Assembly (NCBI GenBank): GCA_945898205.1 | Contig: CAMDHO010000002.1 | Location: 1-64,000, forward strand | Origin: Chlamydia trachomatis | GTDB lineage: Bacteria > Chlamydiota > Chlamydiia > Chlamydiales > Rhabdochlamydiaceae | Length of the DNA stretch: 64,000 nt | Direction of reading: 5' to 3' | Shown here: positions 25,500-34,039 of the stretch, piece after piece | How the letters are laid out: each line of letters starts with the position of its first letter | Position numbering within the stretch: the first letter of the stretch is position 1 | Notes under the pieces: model-generated | Database searches by the model: none | Told to the model about the DNA's origin: nothing | What the model saw: only the letters and a program-made list of their open reading frames with translations | Translations under genes and position numbers: made by a program

Positions 25500-26624
25500 A
25501 TGTTATTAAAAAAAATAGCAATAACACTGCTTACATTATCTCTTCCTCTCTGCTCCCAAGAAATACCCTCTGAAATCCCCTGCAAAAAAGCCTTAATTTT
25601 CGGAGTGACAGGACAAGATGGAGCTTACCTTACAGAACTTCTTTTAAATAAAAACTACGAAGTTCATGGAGTAAAAAGAAAGTCTTCCATGCTTAACACT
25701 GGACGCATTGATAAGTTTTACGAAGATCCTCAACATTCTAAAAGATTTCATCTTCATTATGGGGATCTCACCGACGCCTCAAATATCACACTTCTTCTTC
25801 AATCCATTCAACCTGATGAAGTATATAATCTAGCGGCACAAAGTCACGTAAAAGTTTCATTTGAGCTCCCAAGCTATACAAGCCAAACAAATGCACTTGG
25901 TGTTTTAAACATTTTAGAAGGAATTAGATCACTAGGTCTTACTCACAAAACCAAATTTTATCAAGCTTCAACTAGTGAACTTTTTGGACTTGTCCAAGAA
26001 ATTCCTCAATCAGAAACAACCCCATTTTATCCTAGATCTCCTTATGCTGTTGCCAAGCTCTATGCCTATTGGGCTACAATCAACTATCGCGAAGCTTATG
26101 ACATGTTTGCTTGCAATGGCATTTTATTTAACCACGAATCTCCCCTACGAGGAGAAACCTTCGTCACTCGAAAGATTACACAAGCAGTTTGTCGTTATGT
26201 ACTGGGATTACAAGACGTCCTTTACCTAGGCAACTTAGATTCTAAAAGAGATTGGGGTTATGCTAAAGACTATGTAGAAGCTATGTGGCTCATGCTGCAA
26301 CAAGATAAACCAGATGATTATGTTATAGCAACAGGTGAAACGCATTCTGTTCGTGAATTTGTCGAATTAGCCTTTAAAGAGCTTGGAGTAGACATTGAGT
26401 GGCATGAAGAAGGGGTCAATGAATATGGTACGGACACAAAAAACGGCAACGTCATTGTAAAAGTAGATTCTCGCTACTATAGACCTACTGAAGTGGAATT
26501 CCTCTTAGGAAATCCTGCAAAAGCCGCAAAAAAACTTAACTGGACACCCAAAACAAAGTTTCATGATCTTTTAAAAATCATGGTTCAAGCAGATTACGAA
26601 CTCGAAAGTAAAAAAATAAATTAA
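25500..26624 (+). CDS. gmd: GDP-mannose 4,6-dehydratase with an N-terminal signal-like leader
   Basis: A 374-residue protein. Residues 1-20 ([19 protein letters not shown]) form a signal-peptide-like leader. The enzyme follows and looks complete: [11 protein letters not shown] (NADP-binding), [27 protein letters not shown] with Tyr and Lys four apart, [31 protein letters not shown] and [10 protein letters not shown]. It converts GDP-mannose to the 4-keto-6-deoxy intermediate of fucose, rhamnose or perosamine sugars. Gmd is normally cytosolic, starting at MKKAL, so the leader is unexpected. A perfect hairpin terminator follows. Confidence 0.9.
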   Translation: MLLKKIAITLLTLSLPLCSQEIPSEIPCKKALIFGVTGQDGAYLTELLLNKNYEVHGVKRKSSMLNTGRIDKFYEDPQHSKRFHLHYGDLTDASNITLLLQSIQPDEVYNLAAQSHVKVSFELPSYTSQTNALGVLNILEGIRSLGLTHKTKFYQASTSELFGLVQEIPQSETTPFYPRSPYAVAKLYAYWATINYREAYDMFACNGILFNHESPLRGETFVTRKITQAVCRYVLGLQDVLYLGNLDSKRDWGYAKDYVEAMWLMLQQDKPDDYVIATGETHSVREFVELAFKELGVDIEWHEEGVNEYGTDTKNGNVIVKVDSRYYRPTEVEFLLGNPAKAAKKLNWTPKTKFHDLLKIMVQADYELESKKIN

Positions 26625-26631
26625 AAAAACC

Positions 26632-26663
26632 TCAAAGACTCAAGACACCTCTTGAGTCTTTGA
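26632..26663 (+). terminator. Hairpin terminator after gmd
   Basis: TCAAAGACTCAAGA (26632-26645) and TCTTGAGTCTTTGA (26650-26663) form a perfect 14-bp stem with a 4-base loop (CACC). The U tract is weak. Confidence 0.7.
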
Positions 26664-26842
26664 AATTACAATAATTTCATCCGAGTCTGTCTGATATTTG
26701 TGTAAATAGGCTCAATCATTGATTTAAAAGTTTTTTTAAAATTCTAGAAGAATGCTCTCCGCCGAGGATTAGCTTTTCTAAGAGTTCCTCAATAAAACGT
26801 TTATTTACAGTGTTGAATTTGCATACAAGAGTACGGGTTGCG

Positions 26843-26929
26843 AATTATTCGCCGAAAAAAGCCGCAAAAAAACTCAGCTGGGAACCTAAAATAAAGTTTC
26901 CACAACCCCTATCTTTACTATTATATTAG
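26843..26929 (+). pseudogene. 3' remnant of a second gmd copy
   Basis: The frame reads SPKKAAKKLSWEPKIKF and is close to the C-terminal [17 protein letters not shown] of the upstream gmd; the DNA matches too (about 38 of 45 bases from the GCCGC block onward). Nothing recognisable remains upstream, and the reading frame then ends at TAG 26927-26929, overlapping the end of the MNT gene. The 26664-26842 interval holds nothing I recognise. Confidence 0.7.
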
Positions 26930-27220
26930 TTCTATGCCGGAAGATTTAGCAATTTCGTGCATGGGGGAGCAGTCTCGATTTCGTCTTCTGATTAAAATGT
27001 CTATTTTTTGCTCTCCGAATGCAGTCTCAAGAAAACATAACATTTCCAATTTTGCAACTATCACTCCGGTTTCTTTATCCGTTTCGATGTAGAGATCGAT
27101 GTCTCCACCTTTTTTGCTATCATCTACACGCGATCCAAAAAGCCATATTTTAGCGGTACTTCCGAAACAATGATGTGTAATACGAATCAAAGACTCAACC
27201 TGACCTCTACTTAACCTCAA
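26921..27220 (-). CDS. Minimal nucleotidyltransferase (MNT), putative antitoxin
   Basis: A 99-residue protein with the polymerase-beta-like pattern WLFGSRVDDSKKGGDIDLYIE (GS-R, then DxD) and a third acidic residue in KIDILIRR. In MntA-type antitoxins this domain AMPylates the partner HEPN toxin and neutralises it. The gene starts 8 bp after the HEPN-like gene, the usual order of HEPN-MNT pairs. Confidence 0.85.
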   Translation of the reverse strand: MRLSRGQVESLIRITHHCFGSTAKIWLFGSRVDDSKKGGDIDLYIETDKETGVIVAKLEMLCFLETAFGEQKIDILIRRRNRDCSPMHEIAKSSGIELI

Positions 27221-27228
27221 AATTACAC

Positions 27229-27738
27229 CTATTTCTTAAGTAAAAAAGGAAAAGATTTCATATTAAAATCCAACTTTTCTTGCATGTATTGAATGACATT
27301 GTCCACAACTTCTACAAGATTTTGAGTATTAGAATATGCAATACTTAGAAACTCTGCTTTATCCTCATCTGAATCTGGATAGTCATGAGAAAATAGGTTA
27401 CGAATCTGTCTCAGTAATTTCCATTCCTCAAAAGTCTTTATAATGCCTCTTTTTTCTATTTTATTGAGCGCGTCTAAATTGGATCCCGGCGCTTCTTCTT
27501 CAAGAACTAATATTGATCGGAATATTTTGCTTCCAAGGCTATCTTGCAAATCGCAATAACGGACTCGAAAAGCATCAAGCTTATCTAAATCATCCATATT
27601 TAAAGAATTTAATAAAGAACCTTTAATCGGCATGAGATTTGTAAGTCTCTCGTAAGATAACATTAATAACTTAGCAGATCGATATGCTTCATTAAAATTT
27701 TGCAAAAACAAATCAGCATTTTTTTTATCATAGACCAT
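27229..27738 (-). CDS. HEPN-like protein, putative RNase toxin of a HEPN-MNT pair
   Basis: A 169-residue all-helical protein with RQIRNLFSHDYPD at ~122-134, which supplies the HEPN active-site motif R-x4-H (RNLFSH) followed by the Tyr often modified in the HepT group. Its small size and its position directly upstream of an MNT gene fit a toxin. The N-terminal part is more divergent than in typical HepT, so the assignment rests on the motif plus the neighbour. Confidence 0.78.
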   Translation of the reverse strand: MVYDKKNADLFLQNFNEAYRSAKLLMLSYERLTNLMPIKGSLLNSLNMDDLDKLDAFRVRYCDLQDSLGSKIFRSILVLEEEAPGSNLDALNKIEKRGIIKTFEEWKLLRQIRNLFSHDYPDSDEDKAEFLSIAYSNTQNLVEVVDNVIQYMQEKLDFNMKSFPFLLKK

Positions 27739-27985
27739 ATAAACCCACAGGCTTTTTTCTTAAAAACCAACTATAGTCTTCCTCTGATTTACACCAAAGC
27801 AAAATTAAAAAACTTTATAATGACAAAGAATTTGTGAATTACTCACTGAGGATTGCGGTGATAGTCTGTTAGAATAAGCACATTGGTTAGTCTCATCTCT
27901 AAGGCAATATAGGCTACCTTGCTTTAACACTTATTGGGATGCTAATTCTACAAGTCGACTTCTTCAAGTTTTTTAATATAGAATA

Positions 27986-28005
27986 ACCCAAGAATATTCC
28001 TGGGT
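27986..28005 (-). terminator. Hairpin downstream of accC
   Basis: On the minus strand ACCCAGGA/TCTTGGGT form an 8-bp stem with one G-U pair and loop ATAT, just after the accC stop. A short AT-rich tract follows. Confidence 0.55.
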
Positions 28006-28017
28006 CATTTTAACAGA

Positions 28018-29385
28018 CTATTTTTGGGGTTCTTTAAAAGTACATCCATCTGCAATAAGCTGATCTATATACGTAATACAGTAATTATTTTCTAAAAACC
28101 GAGCATCTTGGAGCATATAAGTATGGAATGGAATTGTTGAATGAACTCCTCCAATATGAAATTCTCGAAGAGCTCTTTTAGAAATAGCTATTGCTTCAGC
28201 ACGATCTTTTCCTTTTACTATGAGCTTTGCTATCATTGAGTCATAGTTAGGAGGAATTCGATATCCCGCATAACAAGCGCTATCCACTCTGACATGAGGT
28301 CCCCCAGCAGGAATATAATACTCTAAAAGCCCAGGAGACGGAGCGAAATTATTATATGGATTTTCTGCATTGACTCGAAACTGTATGACATGCCCTTTAA
28401 ACTCCACATCCTTTTGCTTGAAGCTTAATTTTTCTCCCATAGCTATACGAAGTTGCTCTTTGACTAAATCAATTCCAGTTAACTCTTCAGTAACAGTATG
28501 CTCTACTTGGATTCGAGTATTGACTTCCATAAAATAAAAGTTTTTTTCTTCATCAAGTAAAAACTCTACAGTTCCTACAGAGTAATAGCCGGCAGCCTTA
28601 ACAACAGCTACTGCACACTCGCCCATTTTCTTTCTCATAGCCGGGGAAAGAATCGGACTCGGTGCTTCTTCGATAAGTTTTTGTCTTCTTCTTTGAATAG
28701 TACAATCTCTTTCTCCAAGGTAAACATAATTCCCATGTTTATCTCCGATTACTTGGATTTCAATATGCCTAGGATTCACAATCATCTTTTCTAAATAAAC
28801 ATCAGGATTGTTAAAGCTTACTTCAGCTTCCGCTCTTGCAGCAGAAAACTGCCGTACAAATTCATCCGCATTATAAGCTATACGAATTCCTTTTCCGCCG
28901 CCGCCAGCACTAGCTTTAATGAAAATAGGAAAACCTAAACGCTTAGCCTCTTTTAAAGCTTCTTTTACATCTTCTATAACTCCATCCGACCCTGAAATTA
29001 TCGGACATTTAACGCTTTTGGCTGTGGCCTTTGCCTTGGCCTTATCTCCTAAAAGAGAAATAGATGCTGGTGAAGGCCCTATAAAAGAAACTCCACAGCT
29101 TTCACAAATGGAAGCAAAATTTGCATTTTCACTTAAAAAACCATATCCTGGATGAATAGCATCTGCTCCAGTAATTTCACAAGCCGATATGATATTAGAA
29201 ATTTTAAGATACGATTTCTGAGATTGAGGCTCTCCTATACAAATAGCCTCATCTGCATATAAAACATGAAGAGATTCTGCATCCGCTTGCGAATAAACTG
29301 CTACAGTCTGCAGCCCCATATCGTGACAGGCTCGAATGATCCGCACTGCAATTTCGCCTCGATTAGCTATTAATACCTTTTGCAT
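28018..29385 (-). CDS. accC: Acetyl-CoA carboxylase, biotin carboxylase subunit
   Basis: The 455 residues have the full biotin carboxylase layout: VLIANRGEIAVRIIRAC at the start, the ATP-grasp glycine loop KASAGGGGKGIRI, HIEIQVIGDKHGN, GERDCTIQRRRQKLIEEAPS, FMEVNTRIQVEHTVTE and the C-terminal VRVDSACYAGYRIPPNYDSMIAKLI. It carboxylates biotin on AccB for the first step of fatty acid synthesis. It lies 6 bp after accB, as in other chlamydiae. Confidence 0.97.
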   Translation of the reverse strand: MQKVLIANRGEIAVRIIRACHDMGLQTVAVYSQADAESLHVLYADEAICIGEPQSQKSYLKISNIISACEITGADAIHPGYGFLSENANFASICESCGVSFIGPSPASISLLGDKAKAKATAKSVKCPIISGSDGVIEDVKEALKEAKRLGFPIFIKASAGGGGKGIRIAYNADEFVRQFSAARAEAEVSFNNPDVYLEKMIVNPRHIEIQVIGDKHGNYVYLGERDCTIQRRRQKLIEEAPSPILSPAMRKKMGECAVAVVKAAGYYSVGTVEFLLDEEKNFYFMEVNTRIQVEHTVTEELTGIDLVKEQLRIAMGEKLSFKQKDVEFKGHVIQFRVNAENPYNNFAPSPGLLEYYIPAGGPHVRVDSACYAGYRIPPNYDSMIAKLIVKGKDRAEAIAISKRALREFHIGGVHSTIPFHTYMLQDARFLENNYCITYIDQLIADGCTFKEPQK

Positions 29386-29391
29386 ATAATC

Positions 29392-29904
29392 CTATACGAT
29401 TCGAAAAAGTTTTGTTCCAAATTCCACAGGATGGCCACTTTCTAAACAGACCTCTGCGATAGTACCACTTATTCCGGCTTTGACTTCGTTCATCACCTTC
29501 ATAGCTTCAATAATACAAACTAATGTATTTTCTTCAATTTTGTCCCCAACTTTAACGAAAAAAGGATCTTCAGGAGAAGGAGTTGCATAAAAAGTCCCAA
29601 CCATTGGGGAGGTAATCCATTTACCTTCTTGCTTACTAGTAACTTTTAACTTCGAGTCTTGCTCTTCTGCTGCAGGAAGATTATGTACATGATCCTGAGC
29701 TCTAGACATCGGATGAGGAATAAACAAAGGGGATTGCGAATGACCTTGGAACATTTGATGAGTAGGAGCTGGATTCTCATCATGCCTTTCCAATTGCAAT
29801 TCATAACCTGTTTTTTCTTTCAAAGTTAACTTCTTAATGCCCGATTTTTCCATAGCGGTCATCAAATCTTTAATTTGCTTTAAGTCCACAATCTTGCTCC
29901 TCAT
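29392..29904 (-). CDS. accB: Acetyl-CoA carboxylase biotin carboxyl carrier protein
   Basis: A 170-residue protein with an N-terminal helical domain (LKQIKDLMTAMEKSGIKKLTLKEKTGYELQLER), a flexible linker, and a C-terminal biotinyl domain: SPMVGTFYATPSPEDPFFVKVGDKIEENTLVCIIEAMKVMNEVKAG, with biotin on the Lys of EAMKVMNE. It carries CO2 from AccC to the carboxyltransferase. It is 5 bp from efp upstream. Confidence 0.97.
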   Translation of the reverse strand: MRSKIVDLKQIKDLMTAMEKSGIKKLTLKEKTGYELQLERHDENPAPTHQMFQGHSQSPLFIPHPMSRAQDHVHNLPAAEEQDSKLKVTSKQEGKWITSPMVGTFYATPSPEDPFFVKVGDKIEENTLVCIIEAMKVMNEVKAGISGTIAEVCLESGHPVEFGTKLFRIV

Positions 29905-29909
29905 TTTTT

Positions 29910-30470
29910 TTAAACTCTCTGGATATACTCATTTGTTTGAGTATCCACTTTTACAATATCACCTGATTCTACAAACATTGGAACTTCTACTTTCCCACCT
30001 GTTTCAAGAATTGCCAATTTATTGGCATTAGACACATGAGAATTACTTTCAATAGAATCCGTTTTGACGACCATCAGTTCTAAAAACTGAGGAAGTTCTA
30101 TTGAAAAAATAGTTTCTCCATAAAAAACCGCTTTAACATCTGTCCCTTCTTTCAAATAGTCTACTTTATCACCGACGACTTCCGAAAGAACCAAAACTTG
30201 ATCTAAGCTTCCTACATCTAAAAAAAGATAATCTTTTCCTTCTGGATAAAGAAACTCTAGCTTCCTTTCCGATAAAGAAACTTCAAGAACCGACTGATTA
30301 AGTTTAAAATTTTTCTCAATTACATCTTCTGACATCAAACTTTTCAGCTTAGTCTTCATAAATGGCACACCTTTTGCCACTGTCACTTTTACGCTAGATT
30401 CTACTCTGTAAATTTTCCCGTCGATCGATATCGTCATTCCTGGAGAAATTTGATTACTCGTCGTTGCCAT
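29910..30470 (-). CDS. efp: Elongation factor P
   Basis: A 186-residue, three-domain EF-P. The N-terminal KOW-like domain has GMTISIDGKIYRVESSVKVTVAKGVPFMKTKLKSL, in which the usual PGKGQA tip is VAKGVPF; a Lys is still present at about residue 33. The C-terminal OB part ends GKVEVPMFVESGDIVKVDTQTNEYIQRV, as expected. EF-P relieves ribosome stalling at polyproline. The clustering with accB/accC is known in chlamydiae. Confidence 0.95.
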   Translation of the reverse strand: MATTSNQISPGMTISIDGKIYRVESSVKVTVAKGVPFMKTKLKSLMSEDVIEKNFKLNQSVLEVSLSERKLEFLYPEGKDYLFLDVGSLDQVLVLSEVVGDKVDYLKEGTDVKAVFYGETIFSIELPQFLELMVVKTDSIESNSHVSNANKLAILETGGKVEVPMFVESGDIVKVDTQTNEYIQRV

Positions 30471-30479
30471 ATTTTCCCT

Positions 30480-31166
30480 TTAATCAAAACTTGCTTTATT
30501 GCTTATATTTAAAAGAACTTTCTTCAATTGAGATAAGTTCGTAATAGTAAAATCCACCCCGGCGTTCCTACTAAAAACATCAGCCCCTCTACCCCTCTTC
30601 ATATGAACGGTTCTGCACCCAAGCTGCTTTGCAGGTGTTAAATCTATAGGAATGCGATCCCCACAGACAACAATCTCTTGAGGAGAGAGCTTCATCTCTT
30701 GAATTATTCCCTGATAACACTTTTTTTTATTCTTCTCTTCTAAAACAAGAATTTTACAGAAAAGAGAAGAATCAATACCAGCTTTTTTAAGCTTCCACAT
30801 CTGATAGTCTGAATTTCCCACAGAAACAATCGCCATTTTATGATCATAACTAAGGTCTGAAAGAATCTCTATTGCATCTTCTGTAGGAAATACTGGAATT
30901 TCATCAGAAAAAATGTGATACACTTCTTGTATAGCTAATGGTAAAAACTTAGGATCAAATTCGTTGATTTCCATAAATTCTTCTAATGCACTTTTTGCAC
31001 TTTCAGATTTCTTATCCAATCGGAGTAGGAAATCAAGCGATTCTTGAAAATCATCTAACTCTAAACCTTGCTCTACCATAAGACGAAGAGCTCTCTCTAG
31101 TTTTATCGGAGTGATACATCCTGATGTATCAATCAATGTATCGTCTAAATCAAAGATTATAAACAA
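30480..31166 (-). CDS. HAD-superfamily hydrolase
   Basis: A 228-residue protein with all HAD motifs: FDLDDTLIDTSG (nucleophile and acid/base Asp), VSVGNSDYQMWK (motif II), and VVCGDRIPIDLTPAKQLG (motif IV), with a four-helix cap. Probably a phosphatase for a small phosphorylated metabolite; the substrate cannot be told. It overlaps the upstream YvcK-like gene by 17 bp, so the two are coupled. Confidence 0.87.
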   Translation of the reverse strand: MFIIFDLDDTLIDTSGCITPIKLERALRLMVEQGLELDDFQESLDFLLRLDKKSESAKSALEEFMEINEFDPKFLPLAIQEVYHIFSDEIPVFPTEDAIEILSDLSYDHKMAIVSVGNSDYQMWKLKKAGIDSSLFCKILVLEEKNKKKCYQGIIQEMKLSPQEIVVCGDRIPIDLTPAKQLGCRTVHMKRGRGADVFSRNAGVDFTITNLSQLKKVLLNISNKASFD

Positions 31167-32115
31167 TTTTCATTAACTCTTGTGCTAATTTTTTAGAATC
31201 ATGCCGGATTAAGCTTCTTTTAATTAAATCCACTTTATAATTTTCCTTCAACTCTCCCAAGAGAGCTGTGGCTATAATTCGAGGATCCTCTTGCAAGTCA
31301 TTTTCAATTAGCTCCCCCTCTTCCTCATATCTTTTAATTAACTGTTCTGAGGGTTTTTGATTATTTACAATGATATAATTAAAAATGTCTAAGCCAATAA
31401 ATTTTTCCATTTCCTGCAAGTAAGATTTTACAGTAAAACCCGTTGTTTGCCCTTTTCGGTTCATTAAATTTACTATAAATACCTTCTTAGCCGAACTATT
31501 TCTTAAAGCTTCACTCACACCTTCAACAAGAAGATTAGGAATTAAAGAAGTATAAAGCCCTCCTGGACCTAGAATCACTAGGTCAGCATTCATTATTTCG
31601 TCAATTACAAGCGGATTAGCTTCTGCATATGGTTCCAGAAAAATACTCGTATACCCTTGATCTATTTCTTCAGACAGATAAATTTCTTTTTCCCCTTCAA
31701 GAACCCTCCGATCTTTTAAAATCATCTTGAGTCGCACCTGATGAGTCGTAACCGGAATTACCTTTCCTTTGATTACTAAAATTTTCCCGACCTCTTCAAT
31801 AGCTTTTTCAAAACTGCCCGTTACCTTTTCCAATGCTGACAGAAAAAGATTTCCAAAGCTATGACCTTCAAGGCCTCCGGTTTCAAAGCGATAATTCATT
31901 AATGAACGCATGATCGCAGAGGAGTTAGAAAGCGCTATCAAACACTGCCTTACATCTCCTGGAGGAAGAACCCCTAGCTCATCACGTAAAATTCCTGTAC
32001 TGCCTCCATCATCTGCCATAGAAACAATTGCACTAATATCTAAATCATAATTTTTAAGACCTCGAAGAACTGTAAAATTTCCAGTTCCTCCCCCAATGAC
32101 AACTACTCTTTTCAC
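31150..32115 (-). CDS. YvcK/CofD-like protein (gluconeogenesis factor family)
   Basis: The 321 residues begin VVVIGGGTGNFTVLRGLKNY and continue with AIVSMADDGGSTGILRDELGVLPPGDVRQCLIALS, FGNLFLSALE and VILGPGGLYTSLIPNLLVEGV, which define the YvcK branch of the CofD family. In Bacillus YvcK binds UDP-sugars and affects cell-wall synthesis and growth on gluconeogenic carbon. A regulatory role in envelope metabolism is therefore likely here. Confidence 0.92.
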   Translation of the reverse strand: MKRVVVIGGGTGNFTVLRGLKNYDLDISAIVSMADDGGSTGILRDELGVLPPGDVRQCLIALSNSSAIMRSLMNYRFETGGLEGHSFGNLFLSALEKVTGSFEKAIEEVGKILVIKGKVIPVTTHQVRLKMILKDRRVLEGEKEIYLSEEIDQGYTSIFLEPYAEANPLVIDEIMNADLVILGPGGLYTSLIPNLLVEGVSEALRNSSAKKVFIVNLMNRKGQTTGFTVKSYLQEMEKFIGLDIFNYIIVNNQKPSEQLIKRYEEEGELIENDLQEDPRIIATALLGELKENYKVDLIKRSLIRHDSKKLAQELMKIVYNL

Positions 32116-32130
32116 TGTTTCACCCTGAGG

Positions 32131-32844
32131 TTATATAGCCTTGAAATCACAAATCGCTTTCTTCATATCTTTAGATCCATAAAGATAGTTCCCAGACACA
32201 AGAACATTAGCTCCCGCTTCGATAGATTGCCGCGCCGTGTCTCCATTAACACCCCCATCCACTTGAATATCAAAAGGAGGAATAGAATCGATTGACTCGT
32301 TTTCTTTTAAGTAGTTCCCCCCCTTGCGAAGAGCAAGTTTATCACAAAGATCTCGAGTAAATTTCACTTTATCAAGTGATTCTTTAATAAATGATTGTCC
32401 ACCAAATCCTGGATTTACTGTCATGATCAAAATTAAATCACATTGATTCAAATATTTAGGGATCATAGAAAGCGACGTCTCTGGGGAAAACGCTAGTCCC
32501 GCTTCTAAATTACAACGTCTGATAAAATCCAAAGTATCTGCCACATTTTCTGTTGCTTCAAAATGAAAAGTAATTCGATTAGCACCAGCTTCTGCAAATC
32601 TCTCTATATAATCAAAAGGATTGTATATCATGAGGTGCACATCTAAAAAAAGAGACGTTGCTTTTTTTATAGAGGCAACCGCTCGAGGCCCCAAAGTTAA
32701 ATTAGGGACAAAATGCCCATCCATAATATCGATATGTAACGCATCCGCCCCGGCCTCTTCTGCTCGTTTTGCACTATCTGCTAAGTGGCCGAAATCACCA
32801 GATAAAATAGACGGGGCCACTAAAGTAGGCCATTTTTTAGACAT
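32131..32844 (-). CDS. rpe: Ribulose-phosphate 3-epimerase
   Basis: A ~237-residue TIM-barrel enzyme: VAPSILSGDFGHLADSAKRAEEAGADALHIDIMDGHFVPNLTLGP, LDVHLMIYNP, LILIMTVNPGFGGQSFI, FDIQVDGGVNGDTARQSIEAGANVLVSGNYL. It interconverts ribulose-5-P and xylulose-5-P in the pentose phosphate pathway. The ATG at 32844 is chosen because AGGGAG stands just ahead; the frame could extend to 32904 without support. A short Lys/Asn-rich loop (~170-185) is an insert relative to many homologues. Confidence 0.95.
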   Translation of the reverse strand: MSKKWPTLVAPSILSGDFGHLADSAKRAEEAGADALHIDIMDGHFVPNLTLGPRAVASIKKATSLFLDVHLMIYNPFDYIERFAEAGANRITFHFEATENVADTLDFIRRCNLEAGLAFSPETSLSMIPKYLNQCDLILIMTVNPGFGGQSFIKESLDKVKFTRDLCDKLALRKGGNYLKENESIDSIPPFDIQVDGGVNGDTARQSIEAGANVLVSGNYLYGSKDMKKAICDFKAI

Positions 32845-32928
32845 AGAAACTCCCTGAAAATTCTTTACTTCCAACTTCTTAAAAAGACTAAAATAGCAAG
32901 ACACCTATTAAAAGTAAGTAGTTAGCTA

Positions 32929-33813
32929 CTATACAGGCTTTTTTTTCTTCAAAACCTCTTTATTCTGCCTGGTATACAACTCTGATAAAACTAAGGCTCC
33001 CCCTACAAAAAGAAGAGAAAGACTTACAAGTAAAGAATTTGCATCTTCTCCAAAAAACAAAATAGATAAACCTACTCCCACAGGGATTTTTAAATTATTA
33101 AAAACTGCAAGGGTTCCAGAACTGATATGCAACGACTCTCTATTCCACCAAAAAAAGCAAAGACCTGAAGAAATAGCCCCCAAATAAACTAAAAGAACAG
33201 TTTGCTTTAAAGATAAAATCTCTAAATGTCCCCAACCTCCAAATAGAGTCGTCGAGATCGCCGTTATACCGCTTCCTCCAAAAAATAAAAGAGCATATAT
33301 ACTTTCATCTTTATATTGAGGCCTATCCAACTTAAATTTTTTATAAGCTACTTGTCCAAAAGCAAAACAAAGATCAGAAATCTGCACAAGCAAAAAACCT
33401 TTGAAAATCCCATTCCAAGAAAAGTTTTGATAATAGAGGAAAGACGCTCCTATAAAAGAAAGGCCTGCCATTATGAGATAAAAAGGAGTAAATTTTTTTG
33501 AAAAAGCATCGTTAATTAGCGTTACATAAATCGGTGTACACGCAGCAAAAAGTACAACTTGATATGCAGCTAAATATTGATAAGATCGTATCACACAAAG
33601 GTACATTATACCATATTGAATAGCCCCGATAAAACAAAAGACCAACACATCTTTCAAAGGCAAAGATTTAATCTTTAAAAAAGGAATAAAGCAAATAAAA
33701 GGGATAACCATCCGGCCCCAAGCCACTAAATCAGGACTAATGCCTGTTAAATTACCTTTAATTAATCCGTACGAAAAACCCCAAATCAACGAGCACAGTG
33801 TCAAATAAATCAT
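32929..33813 (-). CDS. EamA/DMT-family transporter
   Basis: A 294-residue protein with ten predicted membrane helices in two EamA repeats; residues 1-20 (MIYLTLCSLIWGFSYGLIKG) and ISSGLCFFWWNRESLHISSGTLAVFNNLKIPVGVGLSILFFGE are characteristic. The C-terminus is a Lys-rich cytoplasmic tail. Substrate unknown; members export or import amino acids and metabolites. It stands alone between rpe and the 629-residue gene. Confidence 0.85.
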   Translation of the reverse strand: MIYLTLCSLIWGFSYGLIKGNLTGISPDLVAWGRMVIPFICFIPFLKIKSLPLKDVLVFCFIGAIQYGIMYLCVIRSYQYLAAYQVVLFAACTPIYVTLINDAFSKKFTPFYLIMAGLSFIGASFLYYQNFSWNGIFKGFLLVQISDLCFAFGQVAYKKFKLDRPQYKDESIYALLFFGGSGITAISTTLFGGWGHLEILSLKQTVLLVYLGAISSGLCFFWWNRESLHISSGTLAVFNNLKIPVGVGLSILFFGEDANSLLVSLSLLFVGGALVLSELYTRQNKEVLKKKKPV

Positions 33814-34039
33814 TGTAAATCTTCATGAAAAAAAGAGAATATTCTACATGCTTCAAACTCTCAAGTCAAGATTTTGGAATTATATTCTTATAACTTTAAA
33901 TTTAAAGACACCCGGCTCCTTTGCTTTCTATTTCCATTCTTAATGTAAATTTCTCTATGAATATCCTTATAAGGAGTAGTGTGAAAAATTATTACATGAC
34001 AAAAAATAAATTAAAGTGAATCTAGGTTATCTTCTTAGA

